The translations under genes were made by a program, and so were the position numbers. Positions 62,470 through 64,000 of a stretch of 64,000 nucleotides of DNA are shown here, in pieces (position 1 is the first letter of the stretch; each line of letters begins with the position of its first letter). The notes below the pieces were generated by a model. It ran no database searches, was not told the DNA's origin, and was given only the letters and a program-made list of their open reading frames with translations. Source of the DNA: Pseudomonas sp. S31 (GTDB lineage Bacteria > Pseudomonadota > Gammaproteobacteria > Pseudomonadales > Pseudomonadaceae); the NCBI RefSeq assembly GCF_016648105.1, contig NZ_JACVVE010000028.1, forward strand, positions 25,197 to 89,196, given 5' to 3'.

Positions 62470-63522
62470 TCATATCGCCTTGAACAACGGGCTACGCACC
62501 TGCTGGGCATCCGCCGCCGAGATGAACTTTTCGGTGTAGATGTCGCGTTCGAACAGGCGACCCTGCATCAGGGTGCTGATGCAGGCGTCGATCATCAGCG
62601 GCGGTCCGCAGAGGTAGGCTTTATGGCCACGAAAGTCATTGCCGAAGTGCGCCTTGGCCGCCTCATGAACAAAGCCTCGTCTCCCGTTCCAGGACGAGCC
62701 CTGGGGCTCGTGGGAAAGCACCGGTACGTAATGGAAATTACTGTGGGTCGTCTGCAGGGCCAGGAACTCGTCGTGGTAGTACAGCTCTTCGCGGCTGCGC
62801 TGGCCGTAGACCAGGGTGATCGACAACTCGCAGCCTTCGGCCAACAGGTCGAGGATCATCGAACGTGGGCTGGATAGCCCTGAACCGCCAGCCATGAAAA
62901 TCAGTGGCAGATCGGCCGATTTCTTGACGAAGAAACGCCCGTAGGGACCGCTGATGGCCAGCCGGTCGCCAACACGCAGGTGCTCGTGGACATAGCCGGT
63001 GCCGCGACCACCCGGCACGATGCGGATATTCAATTCCACCTCATCGTCTTGCGGCGAACTGGCCACGGAGAAAGCCCGTGAACCAATGCCGTCCGGCAAC
63101 TCCAGATTGATGTATTGCCCAGCCTGGAAACGCATGGCGCTGTCCAGGCGCAGCCAGATGCCCTTGATGGTCGGCGTCAGCTCTTCGATCCGCGTGACCA
63201 CCGCAGCGTGATCCGCCACGGGCAGATCGAGGGCATCAGGGTCTTCTTCAATCTCGGCCTCGATCACCAGGTCGCTGGCAGCCGTGGCGCAGCAGGCCAG
63301 GCATTTGCCTTCGTCACGCTCGAAGTCCATCAGGGCGAAACTAGACGCTTCGCCGTGCTCGACCTCGCCGTCGGCCACCTGGATCTTGCAGGTGGCACAC
63401 AGGCCATGGCAGCAGGCATGGGGTAAGTAGATGCCGGCACGTAGCGCGGCATCGAGGATGGTCTGGCCCTCTTCGATCTCGATGGTCTGGCCGAGAGGCT
63501 CGATGGTCAGTTCGTAGCTCAT
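62470..63522 (-). CDS. lapP: Phenol hydroxylase reductase component (P5)
   Basis: A 350-residue NADH oxidoreductase. An N-terminal plant-type [2Fe-2S] domain (LPHACCHGLCATCKIQVADG, with the fourth ligand in KCLACCA), an FAD-binding domain (RAFSVASSPQD) and an NAD-binding C-terminus (PLIFMAGGSGLSSPRSMILD). It passes electrons to the multicomponent hydroxylase. Start 63522, overlapping lapO by four bases. Confidence 0.94.
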   Translation of the reverse strand: MSYELTIEPLGQTIEIEEGQTILDAALRAGIYLPHACCHGLCATCKIQVADGEVEHGEASSFALMDFERDEGKCLACCATAASDLVIEAEIEEDPDALDLPVADHAAVVTRIEELTPTIKGIWLRLDSAMRFQAGQYINLELPDGIGSRAFSVASSPQDDEVELNIRIVPGGRGTGYVHEHLRVGDRLAISGPYGRFFVKKSADLPLIFMAGGSGLSSPRSMILDLLAEGCELSITLVYGQRSREELYYHDEFLALQTTHSNFHYVPVLSHEPQGSSWNGRRGFVHEAAKAHFGNDFRGHKAYLCGPPLMIDACISTLMQGRLFERDIYTEKFISAADAQQVRSPLFKAI

Positions 63523-63881
63523 TGCCCACCCTCCCCGCACAAGCTGTTCAGGCCGGGGCTGATGAAACGCAACTGATCCTTGTGAGTCAGGCCGTTACTG
63601 ACCAGGCTGGCGTTCCAGTCCGGCGTCCAGGGCTGGCCTTCGCGCAGCCATTGCACGCTTTCCCAGTCCAGGGCAGCAGCATCCGGGTCCGCCTGCAACA
63701 AGGCGGTCAGCGGGCCTTCGACCAGCTCGCGGAAGTTCGTGGTAGGTGGCACGCAGAACAGAAAAGGCGCGCCGAACAGCAGGTGCCGGTCCCAACTGAC
63801 GTACAGCAGTTGCTTGCCGTTGAAGTTCTCGACGCGATCACGGGGTACGGCGATATAGTCGGTTATAGCGGCTACGGGCAT
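63519..63881 (-). CDS. lapO: Phenol hydroxylase subunit P4
   Basis: A 120-residue small subunit of the multicomponent phenol hydroxylase (DmpO family): IAVPRDRVENFNGKQLLYVS, HLLFGAPFLFCVPPTTNFRE, WTPDWNASLVSNGLTHKDQL. Start ATG 63881 has AAGGAG upstream; frames continuing upstream run into the C/G homopolymer. The large subunit lapN expected upstream is not recognisable in the last 100 bases. Confidence 0.9.
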   Translation of the reverse strand: MPVAAITDYIAVPRDRVENFNGKQLLYVSWDRHLLFGAPFLFCVPPTTNFRELVEGPLTALLQADPDAAALDWESVQWLREGQPWTPDWNASLVSNGLTHKDQLRFISPGLNSLCGEGGQ

Positions 63882-63943
63882 GGTGGTTCTCCTTATTGTT
63901 GTTGTGGAGAGCGTTTCGGGTAGCGGGTCAGAGCAGTCGAGCG

Positions 63944-63967
63944 CCCCCCCCCCCCCGGGGGGGGGGG
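63944..63967. other. C13G11 homopolymer block
   Basis: Thirteen C followed directly by eleven G, a perfect GC palindrome with no natural parallel in this window. Likely an assembly, polymerase or base-calling artefact at the point where lapN should end. Confidence 0.85.
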
Positions 63968-64000
63968 CAAAGAGGGGGTAAGTGAGCAAAGAAAACACAC

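Noticed and set aside
55498..64000. Assignment of the catabolic block to a dmp or xyl operon
   Set aside because: The enzymes are homologous, but the order P-C-E-H-I-F-G, the missing hydrolase gene and the displaced ferredoxin do not fit dmp or xyl; lap is the better match.
50177..64000. Search for an extradiol dioxygenase (catechol 2,3-dioxygenase) gene in the island
   Set aside because: No such protein is encoded on either strand here. The pathway as seen is incomplete at its start.

Overview
The window looks like chromosome of a fluorescent pseudomonad of the Pseudomonas putida group. The coding DNA is GC-rich, the P. putida type of REP palindrome (core resembling CGCGGGTAAACCCGCTCCTACA) sits in many intergenic gaps, and the gene order from rimK-envZ-ompR-tex-gshA through the ssu, tau, tcy and met genes to gabT-gabD is one I know from P. 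putida KT2440. All functional calls come from reading translated sequence and context. No database search was possible.

Layout. (1) 1-7.5 kb: 3' end of rimK, envZ/ompR, tex, a hotdog thioesterase, gshA and a TetR regulator. (2) 7.5-18.7 kb: sulfonate scavenging, with ssuEADCBF, the one-Cys peroxiredoxin lsfA, an OprD/OprE-type porin and tauABCD. (3) 18.8-31.2 kb: a BCCT (choline/betaine) transporter, serine acetyltransferase, a cystine ABC transporter (tcyJLN), two tandem SfnB-type flavin oxidoreductases, a DszA/NtaA-type FMN monooxygenase and the methionine importer metQ-metN-metI. (4) 31.3-39.9 kb: housekeeping and signalling genes, with a GGDEF-EAL protein, the acyl-lipid desaturase desA, a PAS-GGDEF diguanylate cyclase, an HDOD protein with a degenerate receiver, and gabT/gabD. 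(5) 40.2-50.2 kb: a sulfate-ester cluster resembling sftR/sftP/astA/atsK/atsRBC of P. putida S-313. (6) 50.3-64 kb: tRNA-Arg(CCG) followed at once by a tyrosine integrase, two decayed pseudogenes (a HIT-family gene and a thiolase), and a minus-strand catabolic operon. Its order O-P-C-E-H-I-F-G matches the lap (long-chain alkylphenol/phenol meta-cleavage) cluster. Downstream lies an extra block: SDR-like protein, tautomerase, XylT-like ferredoxin and acyl-CoA dehydrogenase.

How the genes work together. Regions 2, 3 and 5 form an almost continuous sulfur-scavenging domain of about 40 kb. Outer-membrane entry (OprE-like porin, SftP), five periplasmic binding proteins (SsuA, TauA, TcyJ, MetQ, AtsR), their ABC transporters, and desulfurising oxygenases (SsuD/SsuE, TauD, AtsK, SfnB-type and DszA-type enzymes) would release sulfite or sulfate from sulfonates, taurine, alkyl/aryl sulfates and probably sulfones. 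Many of these proteins contain no Met or Cys beyond the initiator, a sulfur-sparing signature visible directly in the sequence. The lap block on the tRNA-Arg island would take a ring-cleavage product (2-hydroxymuconic semialdehyde type) to pyruvate and acetyl- or acyl-CoA. Phenol hydroxylase subunits K-N and the extradiol dioxygenase are not in the window and should lie past its right edge.

Cautions. The right edge contains a C13G11 homopolymer block that looks artificial. The island boundary opposite the tRNA is not in view.
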